64,000 bases of DNA from Taenia hydatigena (taxonomy: Eukaryota; Platyhelminthes; Cestoda; Cyclophyllidea; Taeniidae), in the NCBI GenBank assembly GCA_036345935.2, contig JADWOT020000004.1, positions 466,658 to 530,657 on the forward strand, written 5' to 3'. A program made the position numbers and the translations under genes. The notes beneath the pieces are model-generated. The model saw only the letters and a program-made list of their open reading frames with translations. It did no database searches and was not told the DNA's origin. How positions within the stretch are numbered: position 1 is the first letter of the stretch; each line of letters begins with the position of its first letter. Below, in pieces: positions 46,941 through 58,295 of the stretch.

Positions 46941-47126
46941 TGTAGGACTTTGTTTGTTGGAACTACCAGTCTCGGTCAAGGTCACAGAGGTGGCCGTACT
47001 GCCCTAGCTGCGTGGGCTGGCCTCCGGGCCATGCCAGCAATTTGTTTCCCTCTGTCCGTTGAATATGTATATTCTACCCTAGCATTCTGCCTTCTTTTGC
47101 CTTCGAGGGAGCCTCGGGACGCTACA
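46941..47126 (+). mobile_element. Solo-LTR-like insertion L2
   Basis: A 186-bp element TGTAG...CTACA flanked by CCAG (46937-46940 and 47127-47130). The inverted arm near 61885-61910 shows the empty site 'agtaccagtatgcgg' (reverse complement), with a single CCAG. Internally near-identical to L3 and L4. Confidence 0.8.
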
Positions 47127-48014
47127 CCAGTATACGGATTGATCCTCACCCGGCATTTTACAGAACGTTCCAACCCATGAAGCAAAGGCCAACTCTTTTG
47201 CGTTAAGCATATGCACTCAACCTAGGCATTATGCCTTCTCTCGTCTTCAGCCACATCTTAAGGCGCTAAAACAAATAAATATTGTGTTTCATTATTCCAA
47301 ATATTCTTTTCTTATATGGCCACCGGCCTGTTAATGTTCCTTTCGTAGCAATAAAAACTTAAGTCTCGATCTGTGTTATGTGAGCAAATTGATTGTGGTC
47401 CTCTTTGGTTTTGTACTAAAATGCATCAAGTCAAGTAAATTTTTACTGGTCAGTGATTTGTTCCATTTGACGATCTCAAGGTCAGTGGTTACATGTTAGT
47501 ATATTGTCTGCATTTGTGTTGGCTTCCATGTCGATTCGAATAACGGTGGGGTTTAGGTTAAACAGGTTCTGGCTGCTAAAACGAAGGGAACGTCTCCCTT
47601 TTTTACTATCGCTAATTGTCTGGACATCAAAGTTGGCAGAAAGATCTCGGAAAGAGTAATGAGGAACACGATGTTTGGATTTGGACTGCTATCAGTCTGT
47701 ACTCTGCTTAGGTATGCATGAGTTCCAACCCAGGAGTTACTATGGTTAGTTTGTGTCTTGTGCATGTTTTATGCAAGACTGTCTGGTCATTCCTCTTTCA
47801 AAAGCATCCACAGCTATATGGTGTTGTATTGTCAATGGTTGCAGGATCTATCGTGTCTGGTGAACTCGGACAGAGTTGCAGCACCTTTTGAAGGTGTGTT
47901 TGAGTGCGCCAAAGTCGTGTTTCCTATAACTTCAGTGGGTGGCATTTGAGCAAGCAGAGGCCGATGTGGTAAAGAATCTGCTACAGATGGGACGCTGACG
48001 TACAGTTGGAGTAG

Positions 48015-48332
48015 ATGACAATCCGCCGATTCGATTGGTAAGATTACTGCGGGGCTTCTGTACGATTGGGATTGCATATCTACATCACATTGCGTCCTGA
48101 TAGGTGCAGGGAGGTTTTCGATTTGGAGTTTGTTGGCAAAGACGATGGATGTGTGGATAGGATCTGCGAGATCTACTACAAGAAGGAGGCAAATGGACTC
48201 GTGAAACGGTGTGCCAGCTGCATTCACTCCGAGTCTGCGAAGGACTTGTGTATCGTCGAGATTGTACGGCTGCTGAAGGGCATTGTGATGAACAGTTCTG
48301 AAACAGGTGGGAGTTGTGGTGCGGTGTCGTGA
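48015..48332 (+). pseudogene. D, left-arm copy: cysteine-rich frame with a stop
   Basis: The frame from 48066 to 48332 encodes TLRPDRCREVFD, YYKKEANGLVKRCASCIHSE and a C-terminal GGSCGAVS. It is 90% or so like the right-arm copy. The ATG at 48015, equivalent to the right-arm start, is followed by TAA at 48039-48041 where the other arm has AAA. Confidence 0.45.
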
Positions 48333-51117
48333 TTCCTGCGTTCATGACATGGTAGGCAGAAGGGACTAATCGTCTGCGAATGGGGAGTGTGGATGCGTGG
48401 AGGAAGGAACTTGTCGATTTATTGGCTTGCATAAGTGTATTTTTGTGTCCATTTGTTCCTTTATTGTTTACCTACCTTGATGAAGTGTGTCGCCCCACCG
48501 TGATGTGTAGTCTCTTGCGTCTGTCTCTTTTGCTTTTCCCTTTCCCATGTGGTTTACTTGTTTGCGCATATTTGGAGTGATGGTCTGTGCTATTGCTCCC
48601 AATACCGCTACTAGTTGTTCTGGTTTCCTTACGCAGTGCTGTCATGTATTGGATGCTTGCAAGTCAGATGTTTGTGTTTGTTGACACTAGCTCATCTCTT
48701 TAGCTGAATTGATTCTATTTTGTGGCAGGCAATGACATTTGTTTTCGGTGAAAAGAATAAGTGGCTTGCGTTCGCCTATTGTCTCTGCCGTTGTTTTTAC
48801 CGGGTTCGTAGTACACGCGTATGTACTTTTTAGGAATCATGATGGAAATAAGACACCAGTGTTTATTTTACGGTGTTATGAAGCTATTATTACCGGTTCG
48901 GGCATAATGGATGTTGATAGGATGTGATACAGCAATCTGTGACTCATGCCTTCCACCCTCAAATAAGCTTCGCTCTTCTCCCATATCGAGAAAGTAGCAG
49001 TCACTCTGCACAGGTGCACCAAACAAGCATATTCTAACTAGTCTGCCTTTGGTTGGAGGGTTCGCTGCTGCTTTACTTTGCATCTTTGTTTCGCGGACAT
49101 GGTGAAAGCCTTCTTGAAATTTGGGCAGCATTGTCCTGTCGAGTTGAGGTTTTACGGAATGTCAAGCAAGTTCATCGGTTCCTCGTCCTAACCACTGAAC
49201 TTTGCCCCCCGACTATTGTCGAATGAGGCTTTTTGAGATAGTTGTCTTCGAAATGGGATGAATTAAATAATGAATAAAGTGCAGTGTTCACAGGGGGATG
49301 TTATGCTATGTTGATGACTTCGAAACCAACACACTGATTGCCTCGGCCTGTTTACCTCCCCTAATATGGCAATGAAGTAGCTCTTGAGTGATGTCTGCTC
49401 TCGCTTTAGTCGCAGTAGTAATCAGCCATGGCTTTTGTCACACGACTAGTCGCGGAGACATGGACAAGGGTGTGAGTTTGATCACGCACTCAAGTTGGTC
49501 GTGTTAGTGAACGTACTCGACGGTCAGTAGTGGGTTGACGTCCTCTCAAGACAGGCAGACGTCAAAGTTCTTTTGTTTATTCACACTTCAGTTGCCTTTT
49601 AATGGGTTGGCCAGGTGGGCAGGCAAAGGTGGGAGGATCCATTCATTTCTCTATCCATGGGCATACCTACGTACACGGCTGTCTACTTACCTACCTCCCT
49701 AGCAAACCCAACAGTCAAGACGCGTGTCGTTAGGTGTTCATCAACGCGTCCAATTGGGTGAGCATTGCGAAGCTCTCTTCATGGGTAGTTCTTTACTTGG
49801 ATGCTGGACTCACTCAGAATAAGGGCAGCTATCAAGGCTTGTCAAGGCTCCTTAGAAGTCAAACATTTTGGCTTTCTTTTAACATGCTCAAGGCAAGCGC
49901 GAAAATTGTAGTGGTCTTGCTCCTTGACTGGTCCTATGAATGGCAACCTATTGAAGGCCTCAGTGACCGAACGATTGCAACGCATGTAAAACGACCAACT
50001 TGGCTTATGTCTGTGGGATTCCTGGGTAGAAGAAAACCTCACCTTGTCTTTGTTAAGAAGAACTTGTCCGTTTCACCATCTTGAACATGCACGTGACATG
50101 AAAATCGGTCTGTTCCCATTGCTCATGTCATGAGTGGCTCAAATGGCAAAGTGAAGAAGGTGCCAGTGTAATCGCGCGCTGCAGTACCAAAGTGACGAAG
50201 ACAGCTGCGTCGCTCCAACGAGCAGCGTTGCTGAAGCATACCCGAAAAACACGCATGAGAGAATGCAGAGTGCAGTACACGCGAAATGCATTTTGTGCAA
50301 AACAATCAGCCCACAGATGGGCTGCAGTCAGTAGGAGCAGAGGATCGGCAGTGGGCGGGTACTCTCCTAGTATTCGATGGAGATGGTGCTGAAGGCAAGG
50401 TCCTGCTCGCCCGTCTTAAGGTGGGTAAGCAACTCGTCCACGTGGTTGACACTATCGCGGGGTTGAAGAGGCAGATTGATAAGATCGAGGGTCACAAAGT
50501 GCCAGTCCGACTTCTGCTAGTTCCTCACAATCTGACGGCAATACCACCATCTGGCGAACATTGCCTTCGTCAAAATAACACCTCGAAAGTTTCAAGTTCC
50601 GATTTGCCAGTGTTTTTATCTGCTTTTAAGTAGTATAACTAACGTCATCGTAATCTCCTGAGCCGAAATTCTTACCCCACAAAGGGTTAAATGCAAAGTG
50701 CTGGTCAGCGAGTGCACAGTGTATTCAAAAGGAAGGCACTCATGTGCATCGGCTGTACAATGCGATGTGCGTTTGAAAATGTCTTTCGGGGAACCGACCT
50801 AAAGCTGCCTTGCTAACCCCGATTAGGCCTTTGAAGTAGCTCAAGATGCTTGGCCACCCTTATTCAGTCATGTCCATCCTAGTAGCCTTACCACGATCAC
50901 CATCAACGTCTCCGAGGAGAGTCCACCAACGCAGCCCTAAAAACTGCCGATTATTTCTAGTGATGCATCAGCTAAGTAGAAGGCGAAAAATGGGCTCAGT
51001 TTTACACAACTGAGAGCATTCTGCAGGCACCTATTGCGATACGTGAATTGTGTAAACCGATGCCATAAACTAATAAAGAACGTGTCATAATTTTGACGAC
51101 GGACTCAGATGAAGCCA

Positions 51118-51363
51118 TTAAAACGTGATCACGGAACTGGTCGTGTCAGTAAACGCTGACCTTGACAAGTCTGGCCATGGTGTTGAGGTGGTAGTTAGCT
51201 TCGTTGAAGTGGGGTTGAAAGAGTCAACCAGGAAGTCAAAGGGATCAGAAGGGTCTTTAATGACGAGTTGGGTTAGAGCGTCTCGAAGCGCATCATCGAG
51301 AGTGTCTGCAAGGAATACCTGGTCATCAGAGGCCCTTTCTTGATCCACCGCTGATAAACGCAT
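51118..51363 (-). CDS. E6: longest open copy of segment E, upstream of A4
   Basis: A minus-strand frame of 81 codons beginning MRLSAVDQERASDD, with the family core FLADTLDDALRDALTQLV, then DPSDPFDFLVDSFN and a Ser/Thr-rich tail. It is the most open of the seven E copies and extends past the point where the others stop. It starts about 400 bp upstream of A4 and reads away from it. Function unknown; it may be a small divergently transcribed gene or a terminal exon. Confidence 0.4.
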   Translation of the reverse strand: MRLSAVDQERASDDQVFLADTLDDALRDALTQLVIKDPSDPFDFLVDSFNPTSTKLTTTSTPWPDLSRSAFTDTTSSVITF

Positions 51364-51667
51364 TTACCTATAGGTGTATTTTAGCTGGTAACATCCCATA
51401 ACATGCAAGCACATGTCCGACTCACCTAAATACAATGAAGGTCTCAATGGAATTAAACGTTTTCCATGGAGCTGTGACTTTTCGAGTGCCCTAAGTCTTG
51501 CTTTAGAGGTGGAAGTAAGTCTGAGTGGATGATGTCGCCTCTAGTTGGATTTGCAGGAGCGCGCCATAGTGCTGCCACCCACCTTCACGCCTCTGCCATT
51601 GCATTGGTGAGGGTGACGGTTTGTGGACTGCGAAGATTTGCCATTGGCAAAAACTCAACCGGTTGGA

Positions 51668-51674
51668 CATAAAA
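51668..51674 (+). promoter_or_regulatory. TATA-like box of A4 (CATAAAA)
   Basis: Aligned with TATAAAA of A2 and A3; the first T is C here. 90 bp before the start codon at 51758. Confidence 0.55.
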
Positions 51675-51757
51675 GACCACCCACCACTCCTACTTACTAA
51701 CAACGCAGACTACAACCTGCGACTTCTGACACGAAAACAGAACTCCACTCCTTCGAC

Positions 51758-52531
51758 ATGGAGCTTTCTCTGTTAGAGGGTGTACTACTTCTGGTGGCAC
51801 TGCTGCCAGTGTCCTCTTGGAGTTATGGTGAGCCAAACATCCCCCGTCGTTGACGCAGCTTTTTCAGGCTTCTCTGTAGATTCTCTAATTGATTTGGTAA
51901 CAGAAGAACTGCTAGATTATGTGAAGAAAAGTGGCAGAAATTTTCATGTCTTGACTATTGGGGGTCTCGCTCACTCTTGCTCCTTCACCTTAAAAAAGAG
52001 TGGATCCAATGGCACCTCAACTCACACTGTCGGCATTTGCTTCAACTTGACTAGATTGGCATTAACCCCTCCTAGTGGCGTAAGTCTTCCTACCGCATTT
52101 TAAGTACGCAATTCGTGGATGCCATAATTACATACATGCTAGCACACACCTCCTGCACGGAGGCTTATTTTAGGAGAGCAATAAAGCATGACATTTTGGA
52201 GAATGAACGATGTTTTGCCACTTGATCTCACAAAACTTTCATATTTTAGTCCGCGAAGCTAGTGGCCATTGACTAGGCAAAGTTGGATACTTCGGTGGAG
52301 GTAACCACAGGCAAGCATTCTCAGGTTAAAGTGGAATTGACGGCTCCAGTTTTAGATGGCGCATCTATCCATGTGTCGTTGCTTCCCCTACCACCTTCAA
52401 TGCATAGAGATATGATGAAGAGCGAGGGCACAAAATGGATCCCCAGCGCATTCGGCCTTCCCATACTAGGTCACTTCTTTAAGAATAAGATACTCGACCA
52501 AATAAGGCAAGCATTAGAAAGCCAACTTTAG
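51758..52531 (+). pseudogene. A4: family A copy with premature stop in exon 3
   Basis: Exons: 51758-51827, 51868-52079, 52250 onward; intron 1 is again 40 nt. Exon 1 gives a signal peptide, MELSLLEGVLLLVALLPVSS. Exon 2 is fully open and A2-like (VDSLIDLVTEELLDYVKKSG, with both cysteines). In exon 3 the codon matching A2 Tyr is TAG (52274-52276), eight codons in. The frame then stays open to a second TAG at 52529-52531, where A2 has CAG. Everything else, including promoter, splice sites and poly(A) signal, is preserved. So this looks like a recently disabled gene, or one making a product of about 102 residues that lacks the C-terminal half. Confidence 0.7.
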
Positions 52532-52711
52532 GCCTTAATGACCAAGTCTGGTTAGAGCATGTCAAGTTACTTGCATCGAGCAATCTCCCATGTATCCACT
52601 TTTGTTACCACTTTACCGACTGTCCGATTCTTTAAAACGGCTTCCGCCTCACCTAGCTTCCGCCGGCGCCTCAGTACTTCACATAGCGCTGGAGGTTGGG
52701 TAGTTATTCCA

Positions 52712-52717
52712 AATAAA
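52712..52717 (+). terminator. Poly(A) signal of A4
   Basis: AATAAA in 'ttccaaataaactcttcttctc', aligned with A2 and A3. Confidence 0.6.
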
Positions 52718-52739
52718 CTCTTCTTCTCAATGCGACGGT

Positions 52740-53900
52740 TGGCTGTGTGTCATGGGTGTGACGGAGTAAGCAGGTACAGAAGGTGAAGCCACGAAAGATC
52801 TCCTACTTCTGCCTAGAATGCTTTTTTAGTCCGAGGCGCTGCAGAAGGCTCCAACAAGAAAATTAGACAAATTTGAAAAATTAAATAAAAGGCTGAGCTG
52901 AGTGGCTGCTTAGATAGCACTGCAATGAAGGAAGAGTTGCAGGATTGCCTTATGCGGGCTTGGCCCCTCTGTGTTCACTTCTCAAATGTTTCGTATGAAC
53001 AAAACCACATGGGTTACTTGAATGACAAGGTAATGCTTAGTTATGGGGATAGATGAGTCTATAGACCAAGAAGAGAGGTGTGGACCAGCATACTTATAAA
53101 GAGAGTGCAGCAGAAAGACCAGAAGGAGAAGTGTGTCTCTGTAGTGAAGCATCTGGAGGTCATAGCCATAAATGGCTCCTTTGCCCTGATTCTCGATTTC
53201 TTCATCATTGTGATTCCGCTTTCCCCAATTCCATCAGAATAGTTGCAGCCTTACCTCATTAATGCCTCTAACTCAACTAACTTCCACCGACGCTTCATTG
53301 TATCACATAAAACTGGAAGTCGGGTAGTTGTTAGAAATAAACTGCCCGCAAAGCAGGCTGTCGCGGCGCATTCATGAAGAAGTTGAGTTAAGTATGCACT
53401 TTGGCGAAGCGAGGCAAGGAGGGAACAATAGAATCACGATGATCACAAGAGCAGTACGAAACAATGTTTGAATGATCTGGTAGTCTTATTTATCAGTGGA
53501 CTATGGGTTGGAGCCTGGAGACGTTCATTTGGCGACAGTAGTGCGTAGCTCACCTTAACTGCAAACTCAGTGCAACTGTAACACCAACTGACGAAGTATG
53601 CCTTGTAATGAGTCAACACCCCACGTGGAGGATGAAACCGTCGATGCTGAGGAGCACACTCATGTGAGCGTGCAGTGGAAGAGTGTCTGGTGTTGACAAT
53701 GTCATACGCCTTAAAGTGATGCCGACACATCGAAATAGCACCATACTCCAAAAGAGCATGAAGGCGTCACAAAATCCAAGCACCACCACCTATGCAATTT
53801 AAGGAAGCCAAAGGTAAAGCTTAATGCATGACTTGTGTTCTCCAAATGTACTTTGTAAGCGAGAGGCGGGAGACAACGTAAAAGCGGTCGTAGACGAACG
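52740..53900 (+). repeat. 3' flank of the A4 unit
   Basis: Matches the 3' flanks of A2 (17520-17900) and A3 ('gagagtgcagcagaaagacc' near 53101; 'ttccaccgacgcttcattg' near 53282). It carries no gene. Confidence 0.55.
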
Positions 53901-54024
53901 TGGTCGCTCTGCCGAGTCCGAGGCTACCCCGTCGTAATTACTTTGGCTCCGCAACCATATATCCTTCCTGTGTTATAATAAATATGTCTAGAAATATCCA
54001 GCGTTCTCGCAGCAAGGGTTGTAG

Positions 54025-54138
54025 AAAAAAAGGAGGAGGAGAAGGAGGAGGAGAAGGAGGAGGAGAAGGAGGAGGAGGAGGAGGAGGAGGAGGAGGAGGA
54101 GGAGGAGGAGGAGGAGGAGGAGGAGGAGGAGGAGCGAA
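54025..54138. repeat. Purine-only (GGA/GAA)n tract, about 110 bp
   Basis: Starts with a run of A, then GGA repeats with three GAA interruptions in the first half, then uninterrupted GGA. The ORFs across it (poly-Gly plus strand, poly-Ser minus strand) are products of the repeat. Confidence 0.95.
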
Positions 54139-54214
54139 AGAGAGAATCCTTCACACTTAGCTTGCCATCAATTCCAAGTATTTGTTGAGAGTTCCGCCTA
54201 AATGAATGACGCAA

Positions 54215-57200
54215 ATCAAACTAAGTTTTGTATACCTAACATGTACTATAGCTGCCCTGATATTTTAAGTATTTCGTAGCGTTTGCTGCATAATTTGCTT
54301 TTTGAGTACAGAATCGTGGGTATTTTATTTCGGTCAAAACTTTTGCACAACAACAAAACACATGCATGCATCTCTTCCACTTTTGTAGAATCCTGGTATC
54401 ACGACTGCCGAATCAAATACAAAACATAAAGTCGGCCAAGATAAGTAGTTCGTTGATGTTTTAAAAAGACAGAATCTTATTAGGTTTATTACTTGTACTG
54501 AGCACAGTTCTTGCGCGGCCGGCTTGGATTTAATTTCCGTGTGGGTTTTTTAATGATTGCGGATGCACTTGAGCCTTAGCTTGAGAGGCTTTGTTTACAT
54601 AAATTTTGGGAAATCCTAGTGAGCGTTTGGCTGCACTTGGTGGGAACGATGCTGTTGATCTCCTATGCTGCGGAATGTATGTTCCTAGTGAAGCATTATA
54701 TGCTAAGAATGGGCGTATCATCTAACGGCACCGAGCGTGCATCTCGCCTTCGCTGTCGCTACACACACTTTGTAAGTAGGAGTGGGTTGCAGCCCGTCTG
54801 TTTGTGTCACCTTGTTTATCAGCTACTTGTGGGGCCTTTCATACTTAATGCATCGTAAAAGGTGGGTTATTTCCACTGGTACAGTGTTCGTGCTCGTAGA
54901 ACAGGTATCGTGGGCATGGAACACTTCGCACTCCAATTGCTTGTTGACTTTGAGACTCTTGTCTTATATTGACAGTATCTTTGCGAAAGTGTTGTGTAGG
55001 GTCTTAGTAATCGCTTAATCGTGAACTCGGCTTTGATTTGGGTTGGTGTTTTACGTGGACGCAGAAGTGAAAGAATGGTCACTTAGAAATGCTTACATGA
55101 CCACGCAGGCCGCAACTCGTAGCAGTCTCAAGCATTTGTTGTTTGAGGTGTTTTTGGTCACCTGCGTTTGCGTGTTTTAGCTTTTCAGTGGGCTAGACAT
55201 TGGCTCCTCGGCTTTCCTTTCTTTTCCATTTCGGATGCTACGAGCTCGTCTTGGTGGCGCACCGGTATTTGTGAAATCTGTGGATGGGCAATGTGAGGTT
55301 TTGGAGTCACCTGCGTGGGCGTCTCCTAGGTCGTGCGATGTGGATCATGTGGTGGACGATGGCGGTGTGTTGAATGGCATTGCGATAGGTTTCACCTCGT
55401 TTGGCACGAGCACAGAATAATTGCGTGGACGCAAGGTAAAGTGACGAGATGAGTGTATGATGAGAGCTGACATGACGGGAAGGCTCACTGTGTCGTTGGG
55501 AAGGGATGGTGAATTGCGGTGTTGACTGTGCCAATGCTGAAATTGGAAATTGAGGATACTTATTGTTATAAACTTTTATTAAATTTTTAGTCCGTTCCCT
55601 CTTATGAATTTATGTTTCTTTGCCTTTGCGATTAAGGGTTTGCTTCTTATTTTGCCATTTATTCAATCCTCATTTTGCACAGGTGCACTTCTGTGTTACT
55701 TTGCATGTCTTTTTTGGTAGTTTTTATTGGGTGAGACTCACAAAGAAGAATGGAACAAGTTTTCATTGTCTATGGACAACACCTTGACGTTTTTTCGCTT
55801 TGCTGAACAATTGTAGAATGGATTGGCATAAGTTGTTGCAGTGGTTTGTTTGATGGTGGGTTTGAAGAAGGAGAGATTACGGCGAACGAGTTGCCATTTG
55901 TTGTAAAACATGAGGGAAATTTACCAAGCTGGAGTCTTTTAAGCTAAGCGGCATATGGTATCAATCTGGTCTTAAAAATCATCACATTGCACATGGAACT
56001 TGTGGGGGGCGCATTTGTTTGTTGAAAATGTTAGCCTCTCAAGAAGAGTGGATGGTGATGGTGAGGCGTCGCAGTGACCAACACTCGAATCTCTTCCGCC
56101 GCCGCCGCCACTGCAGTCAATGCCGGTTATGTGAGGCTTTTCACCGTCCTCACAGGCTCATCAGGCTGCCAACGCGCATTGCTGTCAACGGTGGCAATGG
56201 AAAGGGGGAGTGTGGCCATGGGAAGCCACCGAGGCGCCGCACTAAGCGTCGTCGTTGTCGTCGACAGCTGTGGTGTTGCAATTATTAGATCCATTGGTCC
56301 TTCGGAAAGTTCCCTTGCTCAGTGTGGACTAAAAATTCATCTAGGATATAAGACGTGCGGTTTTGTGTTTGGAGGACCTGTGAACGGCTGAGTGCGACGT
56401 GTGGGTGTCTGCTGCGCGATGGCGAAATGGAAGCAAACCGGTAGCTTTGTAAGTACTTCTTTATGAGATAGCGTGGTGAACAAATTGAGTCAGGTGTTAT
56501 CACTAGCTTGCAATTATTAGTTTTACTTGTTATTTTAGTTTGGAATAAAAGTTTGTCATGCTTTGTTGCCTTTAACATTGCGGTGTGATGAGGTGAGGCC
56601 GATTTGAAGTAGCTGTTGAATGATTGGGAATGTGGGCATATTATGAGGCTTTTATGTGTAAGTATGGTTCGGCATATGATTCATGATCGAACTTAACAAT
56701 GGCTTGCTTAGTGTCCACATTTGTGAGTGTTGCAGTGGGTGGGATGACTTATTGCTTGGATGTGATAAGCTTGTGCGCAAGGAGAATGTCCCAAGACTTC
56801 ATGCCCTACTTGCTTGCACAGATTTTAACTTATGCGGTTTTTGCTAACACGAAATAAAACCACCTTGAGATGGGTTTATGTTTGCTGTTTAACGTTCATG
56901 TGCCAGTTAATGGCAACGAATGTATTGCTGGCGCCTGAGACAAGTGGTTGAGCTTGTCGTTACGTGCTTGCAATGTAACATTAGATTTCAAACTAGCAGC
57001 CATGCGAAACCTGAATTGAGGCCGAACCGTTGACAGGAGGTTGGTTACTTTGCTTTTAGATGGACATTTGCTCTGATGGTTATGGACAGGCGTGATGATG
57101 AGCACATTTGCCCATTATTCCCCAGGGAATTGGCTTCACCACCACCACCACCACTATTACAGGGGGTGAGGGAAAGTGACGACGACAAGGCGGTACTGTT

Positions 57201-58295
57201 ACCGAGAGGAGCACAGAAGATGGTGGTGGACAAGGCAGAGGTGTCTGGTTGTTGTACCTTTGGCCAGCGATGGATATAGTAAATACACTCATGTATTGCA
57301 TACGAGTATGGCGTCTGCTTTTGTCCTAGGGGGGCGGGGGAGGCAAAGCTGAAGGCTCAGCTGCAGCACGTGCACATGTTCGAATCAGTGGTGGAGATAT
57401 TTTACTGTGGATTGAAGGGCCGTTAGTCGCGTCCCACTCGTATGAGCGTACGATAGCCACCGCGGCATATTTAACTTCAGCAGGTGTGGGAATGATTTAT
57501 TTTGTTTGTTAGGTCACAGTTGGTTGTCGGTGGCACAGATGATGAGTCCATTTGAAAGTAAGGCGAAGTCTGCACCTTTGCTGAATAAGTGGGGCACTTT
57601 GCTACTACTTGGCCTTGTGAAGGGCTTCAACGAGTGCAGGATGTGAATTTACCGCTGATTACGGAGCGCACTACAAAATTGTCCCTCCCTGGCGCGATCG
57701 GTGTGCAGCACAGAGACTCTGCATCAAAATATGTGTATGATGCTGTAGGTATTGAAGTGAAAAATGGTATTGCTGCAGCTCTTTAGGTGAGTGTAGAAGT
57801 AGATGGTGAATCTTTTTCGCTGGTTTAAAACAGGTGAGTGGTCGATGATGCGTTCGCACCGCACAGAATATGGCGATAGGTGATTGTGCTGGAGTCATCT
57901 GCAACAGCAGTCTCACCAACCATAGACGCGGATACAGCTTGAAGGACTTTGTCTCGCGAACGCATTGAGCAGGGAAATGAATTGTTGTTGAAAATCAGTT
58001 AGGAAGGGGCACCCTTTAGCACGTTACTTATGCTGATGTGCAACAAGCCGACTGACGACTGACTGAATTGTGCATTATCGCCCTGTCCACTCCACCAAAA
58101 CCAAGTCCTCCTTTGTGCATAAAGCGTGTCATTTCATTCAATTGACGCTTTATTTTAGCCGCTTTTTAACAAAGCAATTCGATTATTCTTGTCTCCCCAT
58201 GTGCTGCAGAGCGTGACTCCTCCCTTTGCGCCTCTCATGAATATGGAGCAACTTACTACGCAGTTGCCTAGCCACCTTAAGACTAGAGAGCAGGA
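54215..58295. other. Spacer region with open frames but no assignable gene
   Basis: Frames at 55235-55420, 56074-56391 and 57076-57279 (with SPPPPPLLQG) are open and look somewhat protein-like. I find no splice chain or copy that supports them. The region is not repeated elsewhere in the window, so single-copy exons could be hidden here. Confidence 0.35.

Larger units (their letters stand above)
45965..50430 (+). repeat. Left arm of the large inverted repeat IR2
   Basis: Matches 58300-62690 in reverse complement over essentially the whole length. Examples: 46060-46110 against 62540-62590, 47340-47390 against 61455-61480, 48070-48330 against 60530-60790, 49840-50050 against 58640-58850. The sum of paired coordinates stays near 108,650-108,720. 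Arms differ by scattered substitutions, indels and independent LTR-like insertions. The 7.9-kb spacer carries A4. Confidence 0.9.

Noticed and set aside
46540..47126. SINE interpretation of the 185-bp elements
   Set aside because: No convincing pol III A and B boxes or A-rich tail seen. TG...CA ends with 4-5 bp duplications fit a solo LTR better.
53900..54214. Long poly-Gly (plus) and poly-Ser (minus) ORFs
   Set aside because: Both are produced by the GGA repeat tract; no splice or conservation support.
56074..57786. Possible multi-exon gene from protein-like frames at 56.1, 57.1 and 57.6 kb
   Set aside because: I could not find splice sites joining them in a consistent phase and none resembles a family I can name with confidence.
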